DNA of 64,000 nt from an uncultured Prevotellaceae bacterium (GTDB lineage Bacteria; Bacteroidota; Bacteroidia; Bacteroidales; Muribaculaceae). Below the pieces are notes generated by a model that saw only the letters and a list, made by a program, of their open reading frames with translations, made no database searches and was not told where the DNA came from. Below, in pieces: positions 41,428 through 50,358 of this stretch; positions within the stretch are counted from its first letter, which is position 1, and each line of letters begins with the position of its first letter. Position numbers and translations under genes: made by a program. Where the stretch lies: contig CAMZFV010000012.1 in the NCBI GenBank assembly GCA_947306175.1, positions 1 to 64,000 of the forward strand, written 5' to 3'.

Positions 41428-43389
41428 ATGAAACATCTCATCAAAACAACCCTTCTGCTGCTGGCCCTGCTATTGCCAACCCTCACCCACGCCCTTGACT
41501 TCGAAGTCAACGGCATCTACTACATCACCAACGGCACCAACGCCACCGTCACCTCTGGTAATAATGAATACTCCGGCTCAGTAACCATCCCCGCCACCGT
41601 CACCTACGGCGGCACAACCTACTCCGTCACTTCCATCGGCAACTCTGCGTTCGAAGGCTGCTCCGGCCTCACCGCCATCAACATCCCCAACTCAGTCACT
41701 TCCATCGGCGACAAAGCGTTCTGGAACTGCACCGGCCTCACCGCCATCAACATCCCCAACTCCGTCACTACCATCGGCTACGGGGCATTCTATGGCACCG
41801 CTTGGTATAACAACCAACCTGACGGAGTAATTTATGCGGGATTGGTCGCTTATCAATACAAAGGCACCATGCCCGTGGGAACAAGCATCACACTAAGAAA
41901 CGGGACAAAAGGAATTGCAAACCGTGCTTTCTATGGCTGCACCGGCCTAACCACCATCAACATCCCCAACTCCGTCACAACCATCGGCGAACGTGCGTTC
42001 TATAACTGCACCAGCCTGACCACCATCAACATCCCCAACTCTGTCACAACCATCGGCACCTATGCGTTCTATAACTGCACCAGCCTGACCACTGCAAATA
42101 TTGGCAACTCCGTCACTTCCATCGGCGACAAAGCGTTCAATGCCTGCCCCAGCCTAACAAACATCACAGTGGCTAGCGATAATCCAAAATACGATTCCCG
42201 CAATAATTGCAATGCCATTATCGAAACAGAAACCAACACATTGATTTTCGGTTGCAAAAACACAACCATCCCCAACTCCGTCACAACCATTGGCAATTAT
42301 GCATTCTATGAGTGCTCAAGCCTAACTAGCATCAACATCCCCAACTCCGTCACTTACACCGGCTCTTATACGTTCCAAAACTGCACCAGCCTAACTATCG
42401 TCAACATCCCCAACTCCGTCACTACAATCGGCTACGGGACTTTCTGGGGCTGCACCAGCCTGACCACCATCAACATCCCCAACTCCGTCACTCGCATCGG
42501 CCAATATACGTTCTCTGGCTGCTCCAGCCTAACCACCATCAACATCCCCAACTCCGTCACTTACATTGACGTCTATGCTTTCTCTGACTGCACCAGCCTG
42601 ACCACCATCAACATCCCGAACTCCGTCACTTCCATCGGCAACTATGCATTCTCTGGCTGCACCAGCCTGACCACCATCAACATCCCCAACTCCGTCACAA
42701 GAATATTCGACTTTACATTCTTTAAGTGCTCCAGCCTAACCACTGCATATATTGGCAACTCCGTTACTTTTATCCGCGCCACTGCGTTTTATGGCTGCAC
42801 CTCTCTAAACGATATCTATTGCTACGCAACCACTCCCCCTCAATGCTACGACACTTCTTTTTCCAACTATTCCGCGACACTCCATGTGCCGGCAGCCTCA
42901 TTGGCAGACTACTCTACCGCAACCGTGTGGAGCAATTTTGAGACTATCGTTGGGGATGCTGTTGCACCAACGGGTATCACCATCAGTAAGGACAGGGTAG
43001 TGATTCCATTGAATATACAATTTGAATTGACTGCCACTGTCTCCCCCGATAATGCTTCTTACAAAGAGGTGACATGGTACTCTACTGACGCTGGCGTCGC
43101 AACAGTCGATAATGGCACTGTGACTGCCGTAAGCATTGGCGAGTGTGATATCATCGCTTCTTGCATGGGAATCTCGGCAACCTGCCACATCTATGTCGAA
43201 GCCACACCGGGCGACGTGAATGGCGACGGGGTCATCACCATTAACGATGCTACGATGATGATTGATTACCTGTTAGGAGGTGAAATAGATAACTTTATGG
43301 CTGAGAATGCCGACGTGAATAAGGATGGACAATTCTCTGTCAGCGACATCACCGACTTTATCGACATTCTCCTCAATTCGGGAAATTAA
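41428..43389 (+). CDS. BspA-like leucine-rich-repeat surface protein with Ig-like and dockerin domains
   Basis: A protein of 653 residues with signal peptide MKHLIKTTLLLLALLLPTLTHA. About 16 LRR_5/BspA repeats of 23 residues (INIPNSVTTIGxxAFxxCTSLTT) span about 70-470, broken once by NITVASDNPKYDSRNNCNAIIETETNTL. A BIG2-type Ig-like domain (about 513-590, GITISKDRVVIP...) and a dockerin pair (GDVNGDGVITINDATMMIDYLL, ADVNKDGQFSVSDITDFIDILL) follow. Related proteins bind host matrix proteins or aid co-aggregation. The repeats are also near-identical at DNA level with a 69-base period, so copy number is likely to vary. Confidence 0.87.
   Translation: MKHLIKTTLLLLALLLPTLTHALDFEVNGIYYITNGTNATVTSGNNEYSGSVTIPATVTYGGTTYSVTSIGNSAFEGCSGLTAINIPNSVTSIGDKAFWNCTGLTAINIPNSVTTIGYGAFYGTAWYNNQPDGVIYAGLVAYQYKGTMPVGTSITLRNGTKGIANRAFYGCTGLTTINIPNSVTTIGERAFYNCTSLTTINIPNSVTTIGTYAFYNCTSLTTANIGNSVTSIGDKAFNACPSLTNITVASDNPKYDSRNNCNAIIETETNTLIFGCKNTTIPNSVTTIGNYAFYECSSLTSINIPNSVTYTGSYTFQNCTSLTIVNIPNSVTTIGYGTFWGCTSLTTINIPNSVTRIGQYTFSGCSSLTTINIPNSVTYIDVYAFSDCTSLTTINIPNSVTSIGNYAFSGCTSLTTINIPNSVTRIFDFTFFKCSSLTTAYIGNSVTFIRATAFYGCTSLNDIYCYATTPPQCYDTSFSNYSATLHVPAASLADYSTATVWSNFETIVGDAVAPTGITISKDRVVIPLNIQFELTATVSPDNASYKEVTWYSTDAGVATVDNGTVTAVSIGECDIIASCMGISATCHIYVEATPGDVNGDGVITINDATMMIDYLLGGEIDNFMAENADVNKDGQFSVSDITDFIDILLNSGN
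41690..42770 (+). repeat. 69-bp tandem coding repeats of the LRR domain
   Basis: The phrase CACCATCAACATCCCCAAC recurs every 69 bases across most of this interval with few differences, encoding the 23-residue repeat. Confidence 0.85.
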
Positions 43390-43552
43390 TGTAGCCTCTA
43401 GCATAGTCTCGTAAACGGCAACACCGCCCCCGTCTCCCTCTCTAAGACTAGAGGGGGTGGCGGGCGCGTCGATTACAAGATAAAAAAGATAATGTATATA
43501 TAACCTAGAGAATAGACAGTAGCTAGCTCAATTTTTAAAATAATTTTTGCTT

Positions 43553-43579
43553 AATTTCTCGGCCGCCAGGCCGACCAAA
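43553..43579. repeat. Palindromic intergenic element
   Basis: AATTTCT then CGGCC-GCCA-GGCCG (43560-43573) then ACCAAA. It is the same family as 41173 and 16898, with a 4-base loop. Confidence 0.6.
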
Positions 43580-43758
43580 GTTCGAGCCCCGCGAGCCTCA
43601 ACGCGTATGCCCCTCTAACCTCTAACCCCTAACCTCTAAACTGCTCGCCCCGCGAGCATAAAACGCGGATGCCCCTTTAAACTTTAACCTTTAACCTTTA
43701 AACTGCGAGCAACGCTGCTCGCCTTGCTCGCCTATTCGCCAACATTTTTGGCAAAAAA

Positions 43759-43790
43759 TTTGCAGGGTTGTGGCAAATGCAGTAATTTCG
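43759..43790 (+). promoter_or_regulatory. Promoter of frr
   Basis: TTTG (43759-43762), 20 bases, TAATTTCG (43783-43790). Confidence 0.55.
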
Positions 43791-43839
43791 TGACCATTAA
43801 AATAACAAAACAACAAAAATAACTATAAAACTGAACATT

Positions 43840-44400
43840 ATGAATGACGTGAAATTCTATCTCGACGCAGCCGAGAAAAAGATGCAGGAAGCCGTGGATT
43901 TCCTCGATGACACCCTGGCACACATCCGTGCCGGCAAGGCCAACGTGAAGATTCTGGACGGCATCCGTGTGAACTATTATGGCAGCCCCGTGCCCATCGA
44001 CAACGTGGCCAACGTGAGCACCCCCGACCAGCGCACCATCGCCATCATGCCCTGGGAGCGCAACATGATCGGCACCATCGAGAAGGCCATCATCGACAGC
44101 AATGTGGGTATTATGCCCGTTAACAATGGTGAGGTCATCCGCCTCAACATCCCGCCCCTGACCGAGGAGCGCCGCAAACTGCTCGTCAAGGACTCGAAGG
44201 CCGAGAGCGAGAAGGCCCGCGTGAGCATCCGCAACGCACGCCGCGAGGCCATCGAGGGTCTGAAGAAGGCCATCAAGGAGGGCATGAGCGAGGATGTCAG
44301 CAAGGATGGCGAGGACAAGGTGCAGAAGCTTCATGACAAGTTCATGAAGAAAATCGACGAGATCTTTGCCGCTAAGGAGAAAGAGATTCTCACGGTATAA
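43840..44400 (+). CDS. frr: Ribosome recycling factor
   Basis: A protein of 186 residues, the normal RRF length. Typical blocks are FLDDTLAHIRAGKANVKILDGIRVNYYGSPVPIDNVANVSTPDQRTIAIMPWE, RLNIPPLTEERRKLLVKDSK, RVSIRNARREA and the C-terminal KIDEIFAAKEKEIL. With EF-G it splits the post-termination ribosome. It has its own promoter, and a heptamer tract separates it from the next gene. Confidence 0.97.
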   Translation: MNDVKFYLDAAEKKMQEAVDFLDDTLAHIRAGKANVKILDGIRVNYYGSPVPIDNVANVSTPDQRTIAIMPWERNMIGTIEKAIIDSNVGIMPVNNGEVIRLNIPPLTEERRKLLVKDSKAESEKARVSIRNARREAIEGLKKAIKEGMSEDVSKDGEDKVQKLHDKFMKKIDEIFAAKEKEILTV

Positions 44401-44528
44401 ACAGTATAAAATTGGGTTCCTAAAGCGTCAACGGCCTTTAGGAACTTGAAATATTCATTCTAGGGTTTAGAGTTTAGGGGCAGTTTTTTCAACCTCTAAC
44501 CTTTAACCCTTAACCTTAAATATGAGGG

Positions 44529-46265
44529 ATGGATTTACCTGGCTTGTTGAAATCGTCACGCGCTGATCGCTGGCATGATGTCGCCTACTGGGGACTGCTG
44601 CTGGTGGCATGTGTCACGTTCTATGTGATGAACTGCTTGACGCCGTTCAAGGAGGATGACATGCTTCACTCTCTTGTCATCGGAGACTTGACCCATGTCA
44701 ATTCCATGGGCGACCTGTTCCGGTCATATTGTAACAAATATATGTTACTCAATGGCCGATCGTCCGATATGCTGGCAGAACTCTTTTGCGGACTGCTGGG
44801 AAAACCGCTGTTCAACGTTTGCAACGCACTGGTGTTTGCCGTGTTGGCCCATGTCGTCAGCCTCTTGGCAACAGGACACCGCTCGCTGCTGGCCCAGGTG
44901 ATGCTGTATGCATGCATCGGCACCTGTTATCCTGTTCCAGGAGAGACCTTGTTGTGGTTGGCAGGCAGCTGCAATTACCTGTGGACCATCACGGGAACGT
45001 TGCTCGTGTTACGCTTCCTGCAACGCCATCGCGATATGCGGGTTAAAGGGTGGCAAATGGGACTCATTCTGTTGGGCGCATTTATTGCTGGTGCGGGCAA
45101 TGAGGCCATGTCATTTGCCTTCATTGCGGCCTGTGGGGTGTATTACCTGTTCCACCGTGATCAAGTGGACCGTACAGTGCTCTTGGTACTTCTTTTCTAT
45201 GGCCTGGGAGCGCTGATGATTCTCGCTTCGCCTGCCGCCTGGCAACGCGCTGCTGGTGGCGGTATCGTCGTGGATTTGCCCTTCAAGGAACTGCTCATGA
45301 GCCGTTTCCACATCGTGGGCGAGAAAATGATACGCTACATTGTTCCAGTAGCGGCATGGGGTATCGGCTTGGGCTATCTGATATGGAAAGGCTTCAAGGC
45401 TACCGCGTCAAGCATTTGGTCCTATCTGCTGTTCTTTGCCACATTGTTGATGCTGGGGCTGGGCATGATGACCGATCGGCCTTATGCTCCGTTAGCTACC
45501 GTCTCGCTGGTTATCGTCATCATCGCGGTTCATGCCCTGACGCGACGTTTGTGGCCATTGCGAGCGCTGGCAGTGCTCTTTGGTCTATTGCTTTCGGCGT
45601 ACACCAGTTCACAAGGCATCGGGGTGTTGCGCGAGTACAAGGCGTTTGAGGAGCAGGTCATCAGTGCCGTGCGTGCCGCGCCGTCACAGGCAATTCTGCA
45701 CGAAGGGCAGTTCTGCACCTATAGCCGTTTCCTGTACCCCTTGGGCTTCCAGTCCAACTTCTATTTCACCAATGAGTACATCTGGAAGGCCTATTTTGAC
45801 AAGGAGAATGTACAGTTTGTCAACGACTCGGTGTATCGCCGGTTCCACGAGAACCGTCTGCTCGATGGCGCAGTATCCATGCCATTCAAGAGTGACCATC
45901 CGTCAATCGCAGGTGAGGTGATGGCTGTGCCAGGACAGGACTATATGGTCGTTCCCCTCAAAGAGGACACGGTGCCCACAACCTATCAAACGGGAATTGC
46001 CATTTGGAGTGCCTCTGCCGACAACCTGACGGAGCAGGAATTGGAATACCGTCGTAACCACGCCATGCTGAGCAGTGGCAACCCCTTCGGGTACTATCCC
46101 TTGCGTTATCAAGGTCAGGTCATGTTGCTGATGCCGTTGCCCAATGACAGGGATTCGTGCCTGGTGGTGCCCATGCATTATCGTGATGACAACGAGATGC
46201 GGTTGTACCGTACTGCGCCCAATCCGCCGTCATTATATAAAGAAAATGAGTTGAATAACAATTAG
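44529..46265 (+). CDS. DUF6056 membrane protein 2, probable GT-C-type transferase
   Basis: A polytopic protein of 578 residues, paralogous to those at 39438 and 46273. KEDDMLHS follows the first helix (acidic pair in the first outer loop), with SSDMLAELFCGLLGKPLFNVCNALVFA, PGETLLWLAGSCNYLW and NVQFVNDSVYRRFHENRLLDGAV in the C-terminal soluble part. No GtrB-like partner is adjacent; it may share the one at 38503. The next paralogue starts 7 bases after its stop, so the two are one transcript. Membrane location and transferase role are inferred from family topology. Confidence 0.68.
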   Translation: MDLPGLLKSSRADRWHDVAYWGLLLVACVTFYVMNCLTPFKEDDMLHSLVIGDLTHVNSMGDLFRSYCNKYMLLNGRSSDMLAELFCGLLGKPLFNVCNALVFAVLAHVVSLLATGHRSLLAQVMLYACIGTCYPVPGETLLWLAGSCNYLWTITGTLLVLRFLQRHRDMRVKGWQMGLILLGAFIAGAGNEAMSFAFIAACGVYYLFHRDQVDRTVLLVLLFYGLGALMILASPAAWQRAAGGGIVVDLPFKELLMSRFHIVGEKMIRYIVPVAAWGIGLGYLIWKGFKATASSIWSYLLFFATLLMLGLGMMTDRPYAPLATVSLVIVIIAVHALTRRLWPLRALAVLFGLLLSAYTSSQGIGVLREYKAFEEQVISAVRAAPSQAILHEGQFCTYSRFLYPLGFQSNFYFTNEYIWKAYFDKENVQFVNDSVYRRFHENRLLDGAVSMPFKSDHPSIAGEVMAVPGQDYMVVPLKEDTVPTTYQTGIAIWSASADNLTEQELEYRRNHAMLSSGNPFGYYPLRYQGQVMLLMPLPNDRDSCLVVPMHYRDDNEMRLYRTAPNPPSLYKENELNNN

Positions 46266-46272
46266 ATATACC

Positions 46273-47982
46273 ATGCAAAACCGTCGTCCATATTCACTCT
46301 CAGTGCTGGGTGGCAGCCGTTGGCACGATGTGGCTTACTGGTTGGTGCTGGCGCTGGCATGTGTCGTGTTCTTCATCATGAATGTGTACACGACCTTGAA
46401 GGAGGACGACATGGCTTTTTCACTCGTTGAGGGTGTATGGACTCCCATTCGCTCATTGCTCGACGTGGTGCGCTCTCATGCCAATTTGTTCGTCGATGCA
46501 AATGGGCGCACAGCCAATCTGGTAGCAGCCCTGTTTTGCGGCTTGCTCGGCAAAGGGGTCTTTAACGTGTGCAACACGTTGGTGTTTGGCGCGTTGGCCC
46601 ATCTGTTGAGCCTCTTGGCCACGGGGCGCCGCTCGCTGCTTGCGCTGTCGATGTTCCTGGTGGCAGTGGGTACCTGCTATCCCGTGCCTGGGGAGACGAT
46701 GCTGTGGCTCGACGGCAGCTGCAACTACATGTGGGCGATCTCCTTGTCGCTGGCATTGGTTTATTACCTCCAGCGTGCCCATTGTGGCCCGTTAGGGTGG
46801 GGCGGGGCGCTGTGTTTGCTGCTGTTCTCGGTTGTTGCGGGCAGTTTTAACGAGGCGACGTCGTTTGGTTTCCTCTTAGGAATGGCGGCTTGGGTCATCG
46901 CTAATCGCGGCCGCTGGAATCGCCGTGCGGCAGTGGCGATGGCTGGTTATCTGCTGGGTATTGTGATTATCGTCGCTTCGCCGGGCGCGTGGCATCGTGC
47001 CGCGACAGGCGACATCTCGGTCAACATGGGGCTGGCGGATATGCTTCATAGCCGCTGGTTCATCTTCGGCGAGAAGATGATGCGTTTCTATCTGCCGATA
47101 GCGGCGGCGCTCGTGGGTATTGCAGCGCTGTTTCTCAAGCGCGGCAAGGCCATCAGTCAGAGCGTGTGGACCTATATCTTCCTGGGGCTTGTACTGGTGA
47201 TGTTCGCCCTGGGGCAGACCAGCGAGCGTGCCTACGCTCCGCTATGCACTGTCGCGTTGCTGATCCTCATGATGGCTGCCGACAGGGTGCTGCGACGCTG
47301 GACGTGGGCCCGTGCGGCGGCGATTGCCGTCTGCCTGGGTTTGGCGGGATTTACCGCTGCCCGCGGGGTGGTCGAGTTGAAGCGTTACAAGGAGTTTAAC
47401 GATCAGGCGATGAGCGAAATTGTCGCTGCTCCCGATCAGGCCGTGCTGCGGGAACGCCTGTATGACGGCTACAGCCGCTTTATCAAACCCATCAACTTCA
47501 TCTCGTCCAGTTTCTTTGCCCATGAGGACATCTATCGGGCATACTTCGGGAAGAAGAATGTGCAGTTCGTGGGCGATTCGGTCTATGCGCGTTTCCACGA
47601 GAACCGTCTGCTCGACGGGGCAACCGCTTACTTGCCCAAGTCTAGCAATAGTGACCTCATTGGGCGATTGTATAAGTTTGATAATCAGGATTATATCGCC
47701 ATTGAATTCAAGGCAAATACCCCTCCGGGAAGTTTTCAGACCGCTGAGTACCACAGCAGTGGCCTGCAGCCTGATGGTGGCGGATATAGTGAGAAGGAAC
47801 AGCAACGGCGCCGCAACTACGGCATCACCATCGACTATGACCCAGCGGGCTTCTATCCCCTTGAGTATCAAGGGCAATGTTATCTCATCTGTAAGGCGCC
47901 CAATGCCAATGTCGAAAGCCTCGTCTTTCCCTTGTGGTTAGCGCTAGGAGAAGAGGAACAGAGCATCAAGGTGATGCTATGA
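46273..47982 (+). CDS. DUF6056 membrane protein 3, probable GT-C-type transferase
   Basis: A protein of 569 residues and the closest relative of the preceding gene by order. KEDDMAFS, NGRTANLVAALFCGLLGKGVFNVCNTLVFGALAHLLSLLATGRRS, PGETMLWLDGSCNYMW and NVQFVGDSVYARFHENRLLDGATAYLP align with both paralogues. About 10 membrane segments are followed by a soluble C-terminal region of about 180 residues. Differences concentrate after the HENRLLDGA block and in the loops, where acceptor or donor choice might lie. Confidence 0.68.
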   Translation: MQNRRPYSLSVLGGSRWHDVAYWLVLALACVVFFIMNVYTTLKEDDMAFSLVEGVWTPIRSLLDVVRSHANLFVDANGRTANLVAALFCGLLGKGVFNVCNTLVFGALAHLLSLLATGRRSLLALSMFLVAVGTCYPVPGETMLWLDGSCNYMWAISLSLALVYYLQRAHCGPLGWGGALCLLLFSVVAGSFNEATSFGFLLGMAAWVIANRGRWNRRAAVAMAGYLLGIVIIVASPGAWHRAATGDISVNMGLADMLHSRWFIFGEKMMRFYLPIAAALVGIAALFLKRGKAISQSVWTYIFLGLVLVMFALGQTSERAYAPLCTVALLILMMAADRVLRRWTWARAAAIAVCLGLAGFTAARGVVELKRYKEFNDQAMSEIVAAPDQAVLRERLYDGYSRFIKPINFISSSFFAHEDIYRAYFGKKNVQFVGDSVYARFHENRLLDGATAYLPKSSNSDLIGRLYKFDNQDYIAIEFKANTPPGSFQTAEYHSSGLQPDGGGYSEKEQQRRRNYGITIDYDPAGFYPLEYQGQCYLICKAPNANVESLVFPLWLALGEEEQSIKVML

Positions 47983-48061
47983 TCTGCCTCTTGCCGGACA
48001 GTTTGTCCTATCCTTTTCAAGCGGTTTTTTATCGGGCGTTTTTTGAAAAACTAAAGAAAAA

Positions 48062-48093
48062 TTTGGCGGGTATGGAAAAAAGCTATACCTTTG
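48062..48093 (+). promoter_or_regulatory. Promoter of tRNA-Lys
   Basis: TTTG (48062-48065), 20 bases, TACCTTTG (48086-48093). The mature tRNA begins 16 bases later. Confidence 0.75.
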
Positions 48094-48108
48094 CACCACT
48101 TTTTGGGA

Positions 48109-48181
48109 GATTCGCTAGCTCAGCAGGTAGAGCACATCCCTTTTAAGGATGGGGTCGTGGGTTCGAGCCCCACGCGAATCA
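48109..48181 (+). tRNA. tRNA-Lys (anticodon UUU)
   Basis: A 73-base cloverleaf: acceptor GATTCGC/GCGAATC, D-arm with AGCAGGTAG, anticodon stem CATCC/GGATG around loop CTTTTAA (anticodon TTT), T-arm GTGGG-TTCGAGC-CCCAC, discriminator A. CCA is not encoded. Confidence 0.95.
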
Positions 48182-48191
48182 CTCAGTGGAG

Positions 48192-48218
48192 CGCAGGTCA
48201 TAGCGGCCTGCGTTTTTT
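48192..48218 (+). terminator. Rho-independent terminator of tRNA-Lys
   Basis: CGCAGG (48192-48197) pairs with CCTGCG (48207-48212), then six T. Confidence 0.75.
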
Positions 48219-48318
48219 GTTTTTAAGTAGATGGTGAGTGCTATGAGCTTATCATAAAACAGGGGCCGTTGCTTTGATGAGCAGCGACCCCGTAGATTAA
48301 AATGAATCCTGTAAAGGA

Positions 48319-50049
48319 TTAGTTGTTCAAAATGTAGTCGATTACAGTGTTGATATCGGCAATACCCACCTCGTTGTCGGCATTGGCATCACCAGTGATG
48401 TAACCGTCACCGTTGTAGTTGATTGTTCCGGTCAAGATGATGTCGATCAGGGCGTTGATGTCGGCGATGTTCACCTCACCGTCCCTATTCACGTCTTCAC
48501 GCGGGAACTCGGGACGCGGAGTATAATACTCGTCGAGGAATGCCATGCGGCGACGTATCCAATCCTCAACATAATCCATTTCATTGTTGAGGTTGAGCGC
48601 TTTCCAATGCAGGTCAAGGTCTCTGGTCCAACGTTTCTGCTCACGGTTACCAGCACCGCACGCCATGATATCATCGATGACGCTGCGGTAACGGTTCACC
48701 AGGCTATCGGTGTTGAGCACGGTCTGGCGCAGTTCCTGATAACGTTGACACAACTCGTTGAAATAAGACCTGACGCCTAACATGTCAACCATGGGCATGT
48801 GGCTGATCCATCTAACGGGACGCTCGGGGCTGACCACGTCGGGCTGATCCAAACCGGGATTGATGTTGGCTCCCAAGCTGATGTCGGTATCCCAAGGGAA
48901 CATGACTAACCTGGGGTTGGTCTGAACGTCATAGCAAGCGTAGAAAATGTTCTTGCTCTCGTTGTCCAGTGCCTGGATGGTGGTGATGAACAGGAAGTAA
49001 TCCTGCATCACGGGCAGGTCGAAGTAGTAGCCCATGCTATCAACGCGCAAGCGCATGTTCTCGTCGGCGCGACCGGCAAAATAGACAGCGCTCTCAAGGG
49101 GCTTCCAATATACTGAACCGACCTCGCCATAGTCGGGATAGTCAATCTGGAAACCGTCCCAAGTCACCATACCTGGGGTGCGAGGGGAGGGATTACTCAT
49201 GGTGACGGTGCGTGTCCACTGGTAAGCTTCCCACAGCACGCCATGGAACACCTTGTTCTGCTCATCGTAGCGTTTGAGCTTCAGCTGCTTGCGGTCAAGG
49301 GGTTCACGCAAGCTGTAAATGCCCATGTAGGTATCGTTGACAATCACCTCTACCATCTCGCCGCGGGAGCCTTTGCGTGCATTAGGCAGCGTGTCGGTAT
49401 ACCAAGCGCGGCGTGCCATGTCCTGCCAAAGACCCAGGTTCACATGGTTGCGGACGCGCAAGAAATCCTTTTGGCCCGCATCCAGAACCCAAGTGTTATC
49501 GTTGCGCAGGCCGACGAAACGGTGATTCTCCTTAGTGCTGTCTTCGGGGTTCAGTAACTTGATGCGGTAGTTGTGCTTGTTGCCGCTAAGGGTTGAATGG
49601 CCACGCCACTTGATCTTGGCAAACAAGGGCTCGCCCATTGCGGAATCGGGTTCGTTAACCACTATAGATCCATAGCGGTAATATTGTCCGAAATTGCCGT
49701 AGATTTCAACAACAGGCAACCAGGTGAAGGTGATGTAGCCTGAAATTTCCTGGTCGTTCATGATGGCGGAAACAGCATATTGCTTACCACCCTCTACATT
49801 CTCAAACATGAATTCCTCACCACTGGCAACCATGACGCTGTCGATGGCAAAGTCACTGATTGAATCTCCATAGTTGACCGTTGCCGTGAAGTTGTCACCA
49901 AAGCATGACTGTGGAATACTGCACAGCCAAACCGTATCGTTCTGAACGACACTAGGCACGGCACGATGCCCGCCGATATTGAGGATTTGTCCCCAAGAGG
50001 CCAGGGTCATCAACATGAGTGTTAATGTAATAAAAATCTTTTTTCTCAT
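48319..50049 (-). CDS. Secreted CotH-like kinase-fold protein with dockerin tail
   Basis: A protein of 576 residues with signal peptide MRKKIFITLTLMLMTLASWG. The CotH domain spans about 135-480: KIKWRGHSTLSGNKHNYRIKL, WVLDAGQKDFLRVRNHV, GIYSLREPLDRKQLKL, QDYFLFITTIQALDNESKNIF and LVMFPWDTDISLG (metal-binding Asp pair). CotH of Bacillus is a protein kinase of spore coat proteins; the role of exported Bacteroidales versions is not known. A dockerin type I pair (EDVNRDGEVNIADINALIDIIL, GDANADNEVGIADINTVIDYIL) ends the protein. A TATCTTTG -7-like box lies upstream (50093-50100, minus strand). Confidence 0.82.
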   Translation of the reverse strand: MRKKIFITLTLMLMTLASWGQILNIGGHRAVPSVVQNDTVWLCSIPQSCFGDNFTATVNYGDSISDFAIDSVMVASGEEFMFENVEGGKQYAVSAIMNDQEISGYITFTWLPVVEIYGNFGQYYRYGSIVVNEPDSAMGEPLFAKIKWRGHSTLSGNKHNYRIKLLNPEDSTKENHRFVGLRNDNTWVLDAGQKDFLRVRNHVNLGLWQDMARRAWYTDTLPNARKGSRGEMVEVIVNDTYMGIYSLREPLDRKQLKLKRYDEQNKVFHGVLWEAYQWTRTVTMSNPSPRTPGMVTWDGFQIDYPDYGEVGSVYWKPLESAVYFAGRADENMRLRVDSMGYYFDLPVMQDYFLFITTIQALDNESKNIFYACYDVQTNPRLVMFPWDTDISLGANINPGLDQPDVVSPERPVRWISHMPMVDMLGVRSYFNELCQRYQELRQTVLNTDSLVNRYRSVIDDIMACGAGNREQKRWTRDLDLHWKALNLNNEMDYVEDWIRRRMAFLDEYYTPRPEFPREDVNRDGEVNIADINALIDIILTGTINYNGDGYITGDANADNEVGIADINTVIDYILNN

Positions 50050-50358
50050 AAAAAACTCAAATGTGTAGAATGGATGTTAGTAAATTTGGCCGCAAAGATA
50101 GTAAAAAAGTTGTTATCAGCTTATCAATGATTTAATTATTTATGGTTTCAATCAATAAAAACCATTGCAAGGCGGTATGCAAGCGGTGTGTTTTAGTGTG
50201 AGTTCCAATCAATGACGCTGTTGTGGAAATTGAAAACCCCTTTAAGCATTTTTTAGAAAAATATTTCAACAGTTTTTGTGATTTTATATCTGCTGTCAGC
50301 TAAAAAATAAGTAATTTTGCTAGCTCATTTTTACCAACTGGAAAATCAATCATCATAA
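50050..50358. other. Divergent intergenic region between CotH-like gene and nnr
   Basis: Of 309 AT-rich bases, a TATCTTTG box on the minus strand (50093-50100) serves the CotH-like gene and TAATTTTG on the plus strand (50312-50319) serves nnr. Neither has a good -33 partner. Nothing else is recognised. Confidence 0.5.

Larger units (their letters stand above)
43390..43839. other. Gap with repeats before frr
   Basis: Of 450 bases, it holds the palindromic element CGGCC-GCCA-GGCCG (43560-43573), CTCTAACC/TTTAACC heptamers (43613-43706), GCGAGC-type short repeats and the frr promoter. No gene is seen. Confidence 0.65.

Noticed and set aside
41690..42770. Regular repeats as a possible CRISPR array
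   Set aside because: The units are coding, contiguous and 69 bp long, with no unique spacers; they translate to BspA-type leucine-rich repeats.
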